Assembly: GCA_028288775.1 (NCBI GenBank)
Contig: JAQGHP010000554.1
Span: 1-6,418, forward strand
DNA length: 6,418 bases
Direction of reading: 5' to 3'
DNA from: Phycisphaerales bacterium
Lineage (GTDB): Bacteria > Planctomycetota > Phycisphaerae > Tepidisphaerales > Tepidisphaeraceae
Shown: one piece after another, positions 6,026 through 6,418 of the stretch
How the letters are laid out: each line of letters starts with the position of its first letter
Position numbering within the stretch: the first letter of the stretch is position 1
Position numbers and translations under genes: made by a program
Notes under the pieces: generated by a model
Database searches by the model: none
What the model was told of the DNA's origin: nothing
Seen by the model: only the letters and a program-made list of their open reading frames with translations

Positions 6026-6400
6026 ATGAGACCGCTTTTTCACCCTTCGATCGAGGACGTGACGGTGGAGGGAATTCTCCATGCCCTGTCCGACCCCGTG
6101 CGCGTGGCGATCTTCACCGCCATCGCCGGCTCGGGCTGTTCCCACGCTTGCTCCAACTTCCTGAACGTCAGCGAAAAGACCATCCCCAAGTCCACCCTCT
6201 CGCAGCACTTCAAGGCGCTGCGTGAAGCGGGCCTGATCCGCGGCGAACGCCGCGGCGTGGAAATGCAAAACACCTCGCGCTGCGCCGAAATCGACCAGCG
6301 CTTCCCGGGCCTCATCGCCGCCATCGTCAGCGCGCACAAGGTGCAGTCGGAAGGCGGGCCGCAGGTGGAAAAACGAAGCAGGCGCGCCGCGCAGCCGTAG
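6026..6400 (+). CDS. ArsR-family winged-helix transcriptional regulator
   Basis: This encodes 124 residues. LHALSDPVRVAIFTAI (18-33) is the typical ArsR opening helix. The recognition-helix region PKSTLSQHFKALREAGLI (54-71) and the wing start RGERRGVEMQNTSR (72-85) complete the winged helix. ArsR proteins bind DNA as dimers and are released by metals, oxidants or small ligands. This protein lacks the classical ELCVCDL metal motif of arsenic and cadmium sensors. It does have Cys38 and Cys42 (GCSHAC) before the recognition helix, plus Cys86, which might sense metal or redox state (inference). ATG 6026 is chosen because the first 20 residues (RPLFHPSIEDVTVEGILHAL) fit homologues as I remember them. 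GTG 6065 with GAGGA upstream is an alternative giving 111 residues. It probably represses itself and the divergent SDR gene. The last ~15 residues are basic and disordered. Confidence 0.9.
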   Translation: MRPLFHPSIEDVTVEGILHALSDPVRVAIFTAIAGSGCSHACSNFLNVSEKTIPKSTLSQHFKALREAGLIRGERRGVEMQNTSRCAEIDQRFPGLIAAIVSAHKVQSEGGPQVEKRSRRAAQP

Positions 6401-6418
6401 CGCAACGGTAAGAGTTAG

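Overview
This 6.4 kb window is high-GC bacterial DNA with six or seven protein-coding genes and no RNA genes, CRISPR array or recognisable mobile element. The gene content suggests a soil or aquatic bacterium with a large genome, perhaps Planctomycetota, Verrucomicrobiota or Acidobacteriota. That placement rests on overall impression and is only a weak inference. It draws on the unassigned extracytoplasmic-looking protein at the left edge, the SDR/ArsR divergent pair, and the DyP peroxidase grouped with orphan families.

Layout. Positions 2-1036 (+) hold the C-terminal part of an unassigned protein that probably runs in from outside the window. Positions 1037-1528 carry no convincing gene. Positions 1529-5100 (+) hold four closely spaced genes (gaps of 32, 15 and 36 bp) that look like one operon. 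In order they are: a small two-helix membrane protein; a ~190-residue protein that may belong to the DyP-like ferredoxin-fold group and is interrupted by an in-frame TAG; a full-length heme DyP-type peroxidase; and a 339-residue protein that may have a glutamine-amidotransferase-like fold. Positions 5149-5895 (-) encode a short-chain dehydrogenase/reductase (SDR), convergent with the operon. Positions 6026-6400 (+) encode an ArsR-type repressor, divergent from the SDR.

How the parts may work together. The four-gene block appears built around a cytoplasmic DyP peroxidase, with a putative fold-related partner, a membrane protein and an orphan histidine-rich protein. The substrate cannot be read from the sequence. 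Two features make the block unusual. An amber codon splits the second gene where the same frame continues with coherent protein sequence. The peroxidase also carries an exact-phase tandem duplication of 26 residues immediately after its distal-Asp motif, and the last Gly of that motif is Arg.

The SDR and ArsR genes share a 130 bp divergent control region. It contains a perfect 8-bp inverted repeat (CATAGTTC/GAACTATG) and a third GAACTA box, overlapping plausible promoter elements in both directions. This is the expected layout of an ArsR-type repressor controlling both itself and the oxidoreductase. The arsR -10 box lies so close to its ATG that the transcript may be leaderless.
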